Shown one piece after another: positions 33,467-41,753 of a stretch of DNA of 64,000 bases. The notes under the pieces are model-generated. The model searched no databases. It saw only the letters and a list, made by a program, of their open reading frames with translations, and was not told where the DNA came from. Position numbers and translations under genes: made by a program. Every line of letters begins with the position of its first letter. The stretch's first letter is position 1. Location: assembly GCA_013288645.1 (NCBI GenBank), contig JABDBL010000008.1:1-64000 (forward strand), read 5' to 3'. The stretch comes from Candidatus Melainabacteria bacterium. Its GTDB lineage: Bacteria; Cyanobacteriota; Vampirovibrionia; Obscuribacterales; Obscuribacteraceae.

Positions 33467-33685
33467 TTACTTTTTATCTTCTTCAACATAACGCTGGAAC
33501 ATCTCACTTATAGATGTTCGGTCATGCGTTAATGTCTCTTGCTTTCCTCTTAGCTCAATTATTTTTTCACGCAATTCATTTATCTGTTCATCCACCAGCT
33601 TGATTTCCTCAGTAGTTTCAGCTTCACTAAGATCAAGAGCATCAGTTAGAGTTTGAAATGCTTTTTCGAGCTCGTTTCCCGCCAT
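33467..33685 (-). CDS. Small coiled-coil protein, 72 aa
   Basis: The whole product is charged and helical; residues ~20-60 (AETTEEIKLVDEQINELREK, IIELRGKQETL) fit a coiled coil. GAAAGGAAC lies just upstream of the ATG. It is followed closely by the zinc-ribbon gene. No family recognised; possibly a structural or adaptor protein for its neighbour. The 135 bp upstream toward cysE hold nothing notable. Confidence 0.55.
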   Translation of the reverse strand: MAGNELEKAFQTLTDALDLSEAETTEEIKLVDEQINELREKIIELRGKQETLTHDRTSISEMFQRYVEEDKK

Positions 33686-33820
33686 CTTCGTTCCTTTCTA
33701 TCTTCCAATTTAGCTAGATCGTAAACCCAGAATTTTTCTTATTCTACATGCTTATTTGCTATTTAAGTGCTTGGTCAAAATTTGTATTTGATCCTCCAAT
33801 TTGGTTAATTTAATAAACTA

Positions 33821-34396
33821 TTATGACTGAGCCAAAGTATTTGCGATATTTTCGCTTTTCGATTGTTTAGAGATTATTTTGCTGCTTGGGCCAATTACTA
33901 ACGAACCAGGTGGGATGTTTTCCAGAACTATTGCCCCTGAGCCAATGCGGCAACCATCACCAATCTCAATATTACCTAAAATTTTTGCTCCAGCTCCGAT
34001 TATGACGTTATTACCTATAGTAGGGTGGCGTTTTTTATTTCGTGTAGCAGCACCCATATGTCCAGCTGCGGCAGCTCCGATAGTAGCACCCTGATAGATT
34101 AATACGTCGTTACCGATGATAGATGTCTCGCCAACCACCACGCCCATGCCGTGATCAATAAATATACGACGCCCAATTTTTGCTCCTGGGTGGATCTCAA
34201 TACCGCTTATCATGCGGCTATAAAAAGCGACCATAGAAGCCAGTAGCCTCAAGTTTTTATTAAAAAACCAATGGGCTATGTCATGAAGCACCATGGCATG
34301 AAAACCTGGATAAAAAAGCACTATCTCCAAACGACTTTGAGCAGCGGGGTCAAGTTCCCAGATTTTATCGATTAATTCTTTCCATTGAGACAACAT
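33821..34396 (-). CDS. cysE: Serine O-acetyltransferase
   Basis: 191 residues, the short CysE form. The N-terminal helical part has ILFYPGFHAMVLHDIAHWF-like residues; the left-handed beta-helix hexapeptide region has IHPGAKIGRRIFIDHGMGVV with the active-site His and Asp, GETSIIGNDVLIYQGATIG, HPTIGNNVIIGAGAKILGN and IGSGAIVLENIPPG. It acetylates serine for cysteine synthesis. The C-terminus (SKSENIANTLAQS) is short. cysK is not in the window. Confidence 0.93.
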   Translation of the reverse strand: MLSQWKELIDKIWELDPAAQSRLEIVLFYPGFHAMVLHDIAHWFFNKNLRLLASMVAFYSRMISGIEIHPGAKIGRRIFIDHGMGVVVGETSIIGNDVLIYQGATIGAAAAGHMGAATRNKKRHPTIGNNVIIGAGAKILGNIEIGDGCRIGSGAIVLENIPPGSLVIGPSSKIISKQSKSENIANTLAQS

Positions 34397-34508
34397 AGAA
34401 AATAACGGTCCTACGTATTTTAGATATTGGACTTTAGGGTGCTGCTGTTACCAAGAGAACTATAAATAGCCTAATATATACCTTGACAGCGGGTATATTG
34501 CTAGCCTT

Positions 34509-35774
34509 TTACGCAAATTTTTTCATTACTAAAACTGTATTATGCCCACCAAAACCCAGTGCTTCGACCATTGCATAGTTTATCTTGGCTTCCCGATAAA
34601 CGTTGGGAACGTAATCAAGATCGCACTTTGGGTCTGGCCTGTCGTAATTAATGGTTGGATGGACTTTTTGATGCTTAATACTCAAAGCAGTTACCGCTGC
34701 TCCAAGAGCACCAGCTCCGCCTAATAAGTGTCCGACCATTGACTTTGTGCTGGAGACCGCAAGCTTATATGCGTGATCTTTGAATACTTTTTTAATAGCT
34801 AATGTTTCTCTTTCGTCGTTAAGAGGAGTAGATGTGCCGTGTGCATTTATATAATCGATCTCGGAGGGGGAGATTTGTGCTTCTCTTAGTGCCTCCTCCA
34901 TGGCTCTAGCTGCCCCGGCCCCAGTTTCTTCTGGAGCTACTATATGAGAAGCGTCACAGCTAGCACCGCCCCCAATAATTTCAGCATAAATATTAGCATT
35001 GCGACGCAAAGCATGTTGTAATTCTTCCAGAATAAGAATTATTGCTCCCTCGCCGATCACAAACCCATCGCGATTAGCACTAAAAGGTTTGCTTACTTTT
35101 TCAGGTGGTTCACTGGATTTAGAAAGGGCCATCATATTAGTGAACGAAGCAATGCTGAATGGGTTTATACAAGCTTCAGTGCCACCGGCAATCATAGCGT
35201 CCGCTCTATCGGCCTTAATATACATAAAAGCGTCAAATAGACAATCCAAGCCACTTGCACACGCTGTGGCATCGCTCTTGGCTCTACCTTTAGCACCATA
35301 TTCAATGGCAACTTGTCCCGAAGCAGCATTAGGCATTAAACGAATGATAGAGCGTAGACCGATTTTTCGTGGTCCTCCTTCCATAAGTTTTAAGTGGTCA
35401 GTAGTAGTTGTAATCAAACCACCCACACCAGTGCCAATAAAAGTACCCACGCGTTCTGGGACAGTAGATCTAACTTCTAAATCCGCATCTTCAAGAGCAA
35501 GTTTAGATGCGGCCATGGCAAATAAAGTCACTCTATCCATTTCTTTCAGCATAGACCCGACTTTACGCTTGTCTGAGTAGAAGTTATTGATATCAAAACC
35601 CTTAATTTCAGCTGCAATCTTCACTTCTAATCCACACGCATCTGGATCAAAGTGACTAATAGGAGCCACCCCACTTTGTCCTGTTAAAAGTGCATTCCAT
35701 GCATCCTGATGTCCAATCCCAACTGGACTGATAACGCCTAAGCCTGTTACGACGACTCGTCTTTCATTATTCAT
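34509..35774 (-). CDS. fabF: 3-oxoacyl-ACP synthase II (KAS II)
   Basis: 421 residues, close to the usual 410-415. N-terminal VVVTGLGVISPVGIGHQDAW; active-site Cys in DATACASGLDCLF; His residues in INAHGTSTPLNDERE and SSTKSMVGHLLGGAGALG; the C-terminal ALGFGGHNTVLVMKK. It elongates acyl-ACP in fatty acid synthesis and makes longer/unsaturated chains. No acpP or fab genes are adjacent; it stands alone between cysE and the metallopeptidase gene on the same strand. Confidence 0.96.
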   Translation of the reverse strand: MNNERRVVVTGLGVISPVGIGHQDAWNALLTGQSGVAPISHFDPDACGLEVKIAAEIKGFDINNFYSDKRKVGSMLKEMDRVTLFAMAASKLALEDADLEVRSTVPERVGTFIGTGVGGLITTTTDHLKLMEGGPRKIGLRSIIRLMPNAASGQVAIEYGAKGRAKSDATACASGLDCLFDAFMYIKADRADAMIAGGTEACINPFSIASFTNMMALSKSSEPPEKVSKPFSANRDGFVIGEGAIILILEELQHALRRNANIYAEIIGGGASCDASHIVAPEETGAGAARAMEEALREAQISPSEIDYINAHGTSTPLNDERETLAIKKVFKDHAYKLAVSSTKSMVGHLLGGAGALGAAVTALSIKHQKVHPTINYDRPDPKCDLDYVPNVYREAKINYAMVEALGFGGHNTVLVMKKFA

Positions 35775-35849
35775 TTAAATTCCCACAGAATCACTCAATA
35801 TTGTACCTGAAGCAAATACTTAAGGCAGGATTAATTATGGAAAGATAAC

Positions 35850-36452
35850 TTATTCGACCGTCCAATCAAGGAAATTTTCCAATTCACAGTCATAGGATGG
35901 CACACCAGGCTCATCTTCCTTGTACTGAGCAATGACGCCTGATAAGTCCTCATCATAATCGCTGCTGCGAATCATATGGTCTTCAGATATACTGTGTTTA
36001 GATAGTAGAGATAAACTCGGTGTTTGCACATAAAAAAGACTACTTTTTTCTTCTTCTTTAACATTTTGTTTAAAAGCACTTTCCAAATTTTTGCCGATGT
36101 TACGGTAATCAGGTTCATATTTTTCTACTAATTGCCAAAACTGTTTAGTATGATTCACTTCCTTAACATGCGCCAACTCATGCAAAACGAGATATCGCCT
36201 ACCCCTTTCTGGCACGTTTTCAATAGCATAGCGAGAAAAGGTAATCACGCGGCTTTTCAAGTTTATTTGGGCCAGACGCGAGTATTTTGCTAGCCCTATT
36301 CTCACACCACCAATAGGAACATTGAAAGTGGCTTCATTAATGCGTTTCACATAACCGGTCATGAAAGCGCGATACATTTCTAGTTTTTCAGTCATTTTTT
36401 CTGACTGATAAACGGGTTGACTAGCTTTTAGAGTCCTGATCTTATTTTTCAA
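35850..36452 (-). CDS. YgjP-type zinc metallopeptidase (DUF45, M48-like)
   Basis: 200 residues. The zinc motif is VLHELAHVKEVNHTKQFWQLV (shown in parts: HELAH and NHTKQFW), with the third ligand His in NHTKQFW, as in the YgjP/WLM group. Upstream is GGVRIGLAKYSRLAQINLKS, the predicted substrate strand. The last ~70 residues (acidic, EDHMIRSSDYDEDLSG) are an extra tail not found in most members. Function of the family is poorly known. The 272-bp gap to def (36453-36724) contains a stem TTTATAAACTG/CAGTTTGTATAAA at 36563-36588 and otherwise nothing recognisable. Confidence 0.85.
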   Translation of the reverse strand: MKNKIRTLKASQPVYQSEKMTEKLEMYRAFMTGYVKRINEATFNVPIGGVRIGLAKYSRLAQINLKSRVITFSRYAIENVPERGRRYLVLHELAHVKEVNHTKQFWQLVEKYEPDYRNIGKNLESAFKQNVKEEEKSSLFYVQTPSLSLLSKHSISEDHMIRSSDYDEDLSGVIAQYKEDEPGVPSYDCELENFLDWTVE

Positions 36453-36724
36453 ATCCTGTTTCCTTCATCCAATAGCATAGCGAAATCTCTTTTATTTGCA
36501 AAGGCAATATTTTCATCACATATGGTGCTTGCATGGGGCATATTTTTGCAATGATTTATCTATTTATAAACTGCTCAGTTTGTATAAATACTCTCATTTG
36601 AGCGCCCTATTATGGGGTGTCTTGTTTGTTTTAAACTTGAATTCCAGTCCAGAAAATGGTAAGTTCAAAGAAAGAAGCAATTTGAGGCCTAGGCGGCCCT
36701 TGTATCTAATGAGGTTTTCACAAT

Positions 36725-37345
36725 ATGGCTAAACTTCAGCTTAAATATTATCCTGCTGATGTACTCAAGCAAAAGGCAAAAAAGATTTCCAGATTTGACG
36801 CATCCGTCCGCAAACTAGCGGCTGATATGTTAGACACTATGTATCAATCTAATGGTTGTGGACTGGCTGCTCCACAAGTGGGCGTCTCAAAACGCATAAT
36901 GGTTATAGACGTTAGTAGAAAAGATGATGAAGAGAGCGAATTGACTGAAAAGCAAGAGCAAAAACCAAGCAAACCTTTTATATTTGTCAACCCAGAAATA
37001 ATACAAAAAGAGGGTGAATTGACCGGTTTAGAAGGATGTTTAAGTTTTCCTGGAGTATTTTTTGAAGTGAAAAGAGCTAATAGGGTGCTTGTTCGCTATC
37101 AGAATTTAGCTGGTAAGGAGCAAAAGATGGAAGCAGAGGGTGATCTCCTCTGCCGAGCTATCCAACATGAAATCGATCATCTTAATGGTGAGCTTTTCAT
37201 AGATAAGGCTGTGTCTCCTTTAGCAGCGCAATTGGAATTAAGTAAACATGGCTTTGGTGCTGAAAATATTAATCCATCTGCTTTTGAGGGGGAAATACCA
37301 ATCTCTCTCGAAGAAGAAACAGCTCCCTCTGTTCTCCTAGGCTAA
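36725..37345 (+). CDS. def: Peptide deformylase
   Basis: 206 residues. The three PDF motifs are clear: GCGLAAPQVGVSKR (motif 1), EGCLSFPGVFFEV (motif 2 with Cys ligand; EGCLS) and QHEIDHLNGELFID (motif 3, HExxH). It removes the N-formyl group from nascent proteins. A charged insertion (DDEESELTEKQEQKPSKP) sits between motif 1 and 2, and a ~35-residue C-terminal tail follows motif 3. It heads a plus-strand run def, small gene, rapZ-like, yvcK. Confidence 0.95.
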   Translation: MAKLQLKYYPADVLKQKAKKISRFDASVRKLAADMLDTMYQSNGCGLAAPQVGVSKRIMVIDVSRKDDEESELTEKQEQKPSKPFIFVNPEIIQKEGELTGLEGCLSFPGVFFEVKRANRVLVRYQNLAGKEQKMEAEGDLLCRAIQHEIDHLNGELFIDKAVSPLAAQLELSKHGFGAENINPSAFEGEIPISLEEETAPSVLLG

Positions 37346-37391
37346 TGGGTTGGTTGATTCCTTGCTTGCGCTTTACCTACGAGGACATAGC

Positions 37392-37730
37392 ATGGCTTTT
37401 ACAATTCCATTAACATTTGACTGGCTAGGACATCGCCTCCTTGCCGCTCGAAGAATTTTATTCCGACAGAGCCCCCTTTATTTTATTGATAAAAATCCAG
37501 TTTTAGCCCAAATCAAAAATCAAGATAATACATATATACTTTGTCCAATATGTGGTTTTTCTATGGCCGAATTAGCCCTAAAAGAAGGTTGGTCAGTGAG
37601 AGCCTGTTCTGCCATTGGCTTTAATCAAATCATTGGCAGTGCCGGTGTTGATCAGTGGCTGACCGAGGTTAATAATAAAGAGCCCGGCAAGACTGCGATT
37701 AGCAATCATTTGTCAATAAAGTTAAAATGA
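37392..37730 (+). CDS. Hypothetical protein, 112 aa, in the def-rapZ-yvcK run
   Basis: Started at the ATG at 37392 (GAGGA seven bases upstream). The product has a hydrophobic start (TIPLTFDWLGHRLLAARRIL), a CPIC pair at mid-protein (YILCPICGFSMAELALKEGW) and a WSVRACSAIGFNQIIG block. No transmembrane span is clear and no family is recognised. It lies 46 bp after def and 56 bp before the RapZ-like gene on the same strand, so is likely cotranscribed. The single CxxC is not enough for a full zinc site. Confidence 0.5.
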   Translation: MAFTIPLTFDWLGHRLLAARRILFRQSPLYFIDKNPVLAQIKNQDNTYILCPICGFSMAELALKEGWSVRACSAIGFNQIIGSAGVDQWLTEVNNKEPGKTAISNHLSIKLK

Positions 37731-37786
37731 AACTATACTTTACAAAGTAAAAAGTGAGTCTAATGCTTAAGCAAAAATTTTCTTAA

Positions 37787-38296
37787 ATGCCAGCCATCGA
37801 CAAAAACATACCATCTAGCGGTACAAATAACCGGAAATTAAAGATACAAGTAATATCTTTTGCCTATAAATCGAATTCGCCACCCAAAGCCAATTTACTC
37901 TTTGATGTGCGCTTTATAGACAATCCTTTCTGGGTGGAAGATTTAAGACCCCTCAATGGACTGGACAAAAAAGTGCAGGACTTTGTGCTGAAGCAAGACG
38001 TAAGCCAGCAATTCCTCAGTGCTTTTAAGCAGATGGTAAAAATGATTATTCCTCTGCAAGCCGCAAGTATAGTTGCTAAGATTGGTACGCCATCAGAAGT
38101 GGAAACAGTTTTTACTATCGCCTTTGGTTGTACTGGTGGTTGGCATCGTTCTGTAGCTGTTTCAGGCGAAGCCGCTAGACTAATAAATGAACTCTTTCCT
38201 GAATATGAAATCGAGGTGGTACATAAAGAAATTCCATCTGCAGATACTTCGCCAGCTACTACCAAGCAAGTGGCCAGGGAGGAAACAAGACCATGA
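37787..38296 (+). CDS. RapZ C-terminal domain protein, without the kinase-like N-terminal domain
   Basis: 169 residues matching only the C-terminal half of RapZ/YvcJ. It shows VISFAYKSNSPPKANLLFDV and FIDNPFWVEDLRPLNGLD-like blocks, then the diagnostic FGCTGGWHRSVAVSGEAA. In E. coli this domain binds GlmZ/GlmY RNA and glucosamine-6-phosphate. The P-loop domain (GxSGSGKS) is absent and the ATG lies just 56 bp after the previous gene, so it is not a frameshifted full-length gene. It overlaps yvcK by four bases (ATGA), as full-length rapZ does in Firmicutes. Confidence 0.88.
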   Translation: MPAIDKNIPSSGTNNRKLKIQVISFAYKSNSPPKANLLFDVRFIDNPFWVEDLRPLNGLDKKVQDFVLKQDVSQQFLSAFKQMVKMIIPLQAASIVAKIGTPSEVETVFTIAFGCTGGWHRSVAVSGEAARLINELFPEYEIEVVHKEIPSADTSPATTKQVAREETRP

Positions 38297-39666
38297 ACGG
38301 TGGGTTTAAGTACCGCCTGCTAAGTTTTATGCTTCCTGGGCTTAAGCGCTGGATTCTATTTATCCTTATTGGCATTGCTTTCATCGTTTTTGGCGTATTC
38401 TTATTGCTCGGCTATCACCCCATTATGGTAAGTGGTTTGTTCTTGCACGATTTAATTCAGGATGCCACCCATGTTTTACCGCACCGCATAAGTGGCATTA
38501 TTGTCATTACAGGTGGTGCGCTTGTAGTTATTATTGCTATCGCTAGAATGACAATCTCGGTTTTGGGAGCTTACTTACCTGATGATCGTGAATCCATACC
38601 AGATGTGCTTTTTCGCCGACAGCTATTAGGGCGCGGTCCTAAGGTGGTTGTAATTGGCGGCGGCACTGGACTTTCTACTTTATTGAAAGGTATAAAAAAT
38701 TACACCAATAACATTACAGCTATTGTCACAGTTGGCGATGATGGTGGTAGTTCGGGTAGACTGCGTCAAGAATTAGGTGTATTGCCTCCTGGCGATATTA
38801 GAAACTGTATTACTGCTCTAGCCGATGAAGAAAAGCTTGTCACCGAATTATTTCGCTATCGTTTTCATTCTGGGCAAGGACTGGAGGGTCACAGTTTTGG
38901 CAATCTTTTTCTCACTGCAATCTATGAAATAACTCATGGTGATATGGTCCAGGCAGTGAAAGTGGCTGGTCGTATTTTAAATAGTCGCGGACAAGTGGTG
39001 CCCTCTACTTTAACCAGCATTGCCCTAGTGGCACAAATGAAAGACGGACGTCTCATCAAAGGTGAATCGCAAATTTCTGCTTCAGGCGGCCAAATTGAAA
39101 AACTGAGTATAGAACCATTAGCTGATTCTACCCCTGAAGCCATTATTGCTATAGCAGAAGCTGATTTAATTATCATTGGTCCGGGCAGCCTCTACACTTC
39201 TGTTATTCCTAATCTACTAATTAGCAAAATAGTCAAAGCAATTCAAAACGCCCACGCTAGAAAAATATATGTCTGCAATGTTATGACCCAACCAGGCGAA
39301 ACCATGGATTACACTGCCGCCGATCATATCGAGGCGATTTTGTCTCATGCCGGTGTTGAAAAATCTGAAGCAAATAAGCTTATTCAAACAGTGGTAGTAA
39401 ATAGCGAATTGCCTACGGTTGACGATAGTTCTCTATGCAAACCTGTCTCTCTAGATGAAGAAAAGATTCATGCCATGGGTATCGCAGTAGTAAGCAAGCC
39501 TCTATTAAATAGGCAGCCAGTGAGTGAACAAAATTATCAACATGACAGTAATAAGTTGGCTCAATATATTATGCTTGAAATTTATAAAGACAAAAAACCA
39601 CGCTCTCTCACTAACATCGATTATCTAGCAGCAGAGCCTGAGACAGTTATATCTATGAAAAATTAA
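38293..39666 (+). CDS. yvcK: YvcK/CofD-like gluconeogenesis factor with N-terminal membrane anchor
   Basis: 457 residues. Two hydrophobic spans at about 17-39 and 65-85 precede the CofD-like domain: VVVIGGGTGLSTLLKGIKN (nucleotide site), TVGDDGGSSGRLR, VLPPGDIRNCITALAD, LIIIGPGSLYTSVIPNLL and NVMTQPGETMDYTAADH. YvcK proteins bind UDP-sugars and control carbon flux into peptidoglycan precursors. The anchored form recurs in cyanobacterial relatives. The start overlaps the rapZ-like stop. The last 21 codons plus 11 bases are duplicated at 45590-45663. Confidence 0.93.
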   Translation: MNGGFKYRLLSFMLPGLKRWILFILIGIAFIVFGVFLLLGYHPIMVSGLFLHDLIQDATHVLPHRISGIIVITGGALVVIIAIARMTISVLGAYLPDDRESIPDVLFRRQLLGRGPKVVVIGGGTGLSTLLKGIKNYTNNITAIVTVGDDGGSSGRLRQELGVLPPGDIRNCITALADEEKLVTELFRYRFHSGQGLEGHSFGNLFLTAIYEITHGDMVQAVKVAGRILNSRGQVVPSTLTSIALVAQMKDGRLIKGESQISASGGQIEKLSIEPLADSTPEAIIAIAEADLIIIGPGSLYTSVIPNLLISKIVKAIQNAHARKIYVCNVMTQPGETMDYTAADHIEAILSHAGVEKSEANKLIQTVVVNSELPTVDDSSLCKPVSLDEEKIHAMGIAVVSKPLLNRQPVSEQNYQHDSNKLAQYIMLEIYKDKKPRSLTNIDYLAAEPETVISMKN

Positions 39667-39677
39667 ATATCTTATAT
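39604..39677 (+). repeat. 3' end of yvcK, parent copy of the duplicated tail
   Basis: Twenty-one final codons including TAA plus 11 following bases. It matches 45590-45663 at 64 of 74 positions by hand alignment with no gaps; see that entry. Confidence 0.85.
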
Positions 39678-39697
39678 TAGTTAAAAACTATCTTGTG

Positions 39698-41704
39698 CTA
39701 TGACTGCTTGTTCGGCTGCACTAAGGATTCAACATTTAACCTGCCAAGAATGTATAGAAATCCGTCGTTATCTATCTTTCCTAAATCTCCCGTGTGAAGC
39801 CATCCTTCTCTATCTATAACAGTAGCTGTTAGATCATCCCTTTTATAATATCCTTTCATAATATGCGGACCGCGTGTGCAGATTTCGCCCACCGCATTAT
39901 CATTTTCTCCATCAACAGGTTCAATCTTAATCTCAACGCCTGCAACAGCTCTGCCAACAGACCCTAATCTATTGGCTACTAATGTGTTGCAAGCGATAAC
40001 GGGACTGGCTTCTGATAGTCCATAGCCTGATAATACCGGCATCCCTATTAATTGGAAGAACTGAGCAACAGCAATATCTATAGGAGCACCGCCAGAAAGT
40101 AGGATTTTGAGTTTACCTCCCAGAATCTTTCGCAATGGGCTAAAAATAAAATAACGTATTCTTCTGCTCGACTCCCTGTCAGAAGGCAATATTTTGGACC
40201 ATAAAATTGCTGTTTTCCAATAGTATTTACGGACAATATTTTTATCTAAAAAAAATTTTTCGATTGAATGCTTGAAGGACTCATAAAACGCAGGACCAGC
40301 AATTATGCCAGTTAATTTACGCTCCTTCATTAAGGTTATTATCTCAGATGCGGAATAATTACGACTGCAACATATGGTACCACCGGCATGTAATACCGCC
40401 AGAAATCCTTGAGCTAACCAAAGCAGTTGATTGAGAGGAGGTATTGCAATAAATCTTTCCCCCTGCTTTAGATCAGCAATCAATTCAAATAACTTAGCTT
40501 GAAAAATTAGATTTTGAAAAGTAGTCATTACCCCTTTTGGCATACCGCCAATGTCGGAGGTGTAAGTGATAACTGCCACTTCTTCAAGATTGCGATTGAC
40601 TGAAGCCAATTTGTTCTTTGGTATCAGTGTATCTATGTATTCAAATTGACTATTGCCTGTTAATTGCTCATTGATTAAAAAGCAGTTCTGAAGACTGTCA
40701 ATAGAAGTCTTGATTGATTCAATTCTTGCAGCCATCCTTCCAGATACAAATACTATTTTAGGATGACACTCTTGTAATATCTTCTTTAATACCGAGTTTT
40801 CTGTGTTTGTATCAAGAGATACAATGGTAGCGCCGGCGCGCCAGGCTGCAAAAAAGCATATGGCAAATTCTGGACGCCATTCAGATAAAATGGCAATATG
40901 ATCGCCAGGTCTAACACTGTTTTCAATTAAGTAAGATGAAAGTTTAGTTGCTCGACGGGATAATTCCGCATAGCTTATTTCATTCCATTTTCCATCTCGT
41001 TCTTTCAAACTTACTGCTGGACGAGCAGAGAATGTATCAGATTTATATTGAATCAAGTCTAATAGGCTTGCCTCATATCCAGAGACATTGTCTATAGAAT
41101 GTCTGCGATAAAGAGAATCTTTCATATTTGTGACTATATCTTGCAATTCACGCCTTGTTTCGGTTGCATCAGAATCAATACGGTTCAAGGGCACACCAAA
41201 ATGAATTGCTATTTTGCACAGCCGGGGCAATCGACGATTATAGGGCCATGCTTCAAAACTACCATAAATAGCAAACGGTACAACAGAACAGTTGCTAGCT
41301 CTATGTAACCTAGCAACTCCGCTGCGAAACTCAGCAATTTTACCATCAGTTGAAAGAACACCTTCCGGAAAAATACAAATGTTTTCCCCGCGCGCAAGAC
41401 ATTTGATGGCTTTCTCTATAGCATAACCACCCTTATGCGGACGAACAGAAATGCCACCAAATGCAGAAATTATCGCTCCTAAAACAGGCAACTTTAAAAC
41501 CCATTCAGCTACCAAAAAGCGAACGCGGTGGTTACAAGCAACACACACAATAAGAGCATCAAGCCAACCTGTATGGTTGCCGGCCAGAATAACGGCTCCC
41601 GGCTGCTCCTCTATGTAGTGTAAACCATCACATTCCAAAGAGAAAAGCAAGCGCATGAATAAACGTACAATGATTCTTAGCTGGAAATATATAAATGTCA
41701 TCAT
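39698..41704 (-). CDS. Acyltransferase (PlsC) / AMP-dependent acyl ligase fusion, C-terminally short
   Basis: 668 residues. Residues 1-205 are a PlsC-type acyltransferase: GNHTGWLDA (His44, Asp49) and IFPEGVLSTDG (112-115). Residues ~210-668 are an ANL-family adenylating domain: YTSDIGGMPKG (381-391), SGYGLSEASPV, and GWLHTGDLGKID. The P-loop is altered from YTSGTTGxPKG, with Asp, Ile and Gly replacing Gly-Thr-Thr. The protein ends about 20 residues after the hinge (YILGRLN), so the ~100-residue C-terminal lid with the catalytic Lys is missing. The layout resembles Aas (lysophospholipid recycling) but the ligase is probably inactive or altered. Confidence 0.85.
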   Translation of the reverse strand: MMTFIYFQLRIIVRLFMRLLFSLECDGLHYIEEQPGAVILAGNHTGWLDALIVCVACNHRVRFLVAEWVLKLPVLGAIISAFGGISVRPHKGGYAIEKAIKCLARGENICIFPEGVLSTDGKIAEFRSGVARLHRASNCSVVPFAIYGSFEAWPYNRRLPRLCKIAIHFGVPLNRIDSDATETRRELQDIVTNMKDSLYRRHSIDNVSGYEASLLDLIQYKSDTFSARPAVSLKERDGKWNEISYAELSRRATKLSSYLIENSVRPGDHIAILSEWRPEFAICFFAAWRAGATIVSLDTNTENSVLKKILQECHPKIVFVSGRMAARIESIKTSIDSLQNCFLINEQLTGNSQFEYIDTLIPKNKLASVNRNLEEVAVITYTSDIGGMPKGVMTTFQNLIFQAKLFELIADLKQGERFIAIPPLNQLLWLAQGFLAVLHAGGTICCSRNYSASEIITLMKERKLTGIIAGPAFYESFKHSIEKFFLDKNIVRKYYWKTAILWSKILPSDRESSRRIRYFIFSPLRKILGGKLKILLSGGAPIDIAVAQFFQLIGMPVLSGYGLSEASPVIACNTLVANRLGSVGRAVAGVEIKIEPVDGENDNAVGEICTRGPHIMKGYYKRDDLTATVIDREGWLHTGDLGKIDNDGFLYILGRLNVESLVQPNKQS

Positions 41705-41753
41705 GGAAGGAGTAATTATGTTCTATTTCATTTTTATCATTTTATACATTTGC

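Noticed and set aside
36496..36732. 78-codon plus-strand frame before def
   Set aside because: It overlaps the def start, has no ribosome-binding sequence and reads like random AT-rich sequence.
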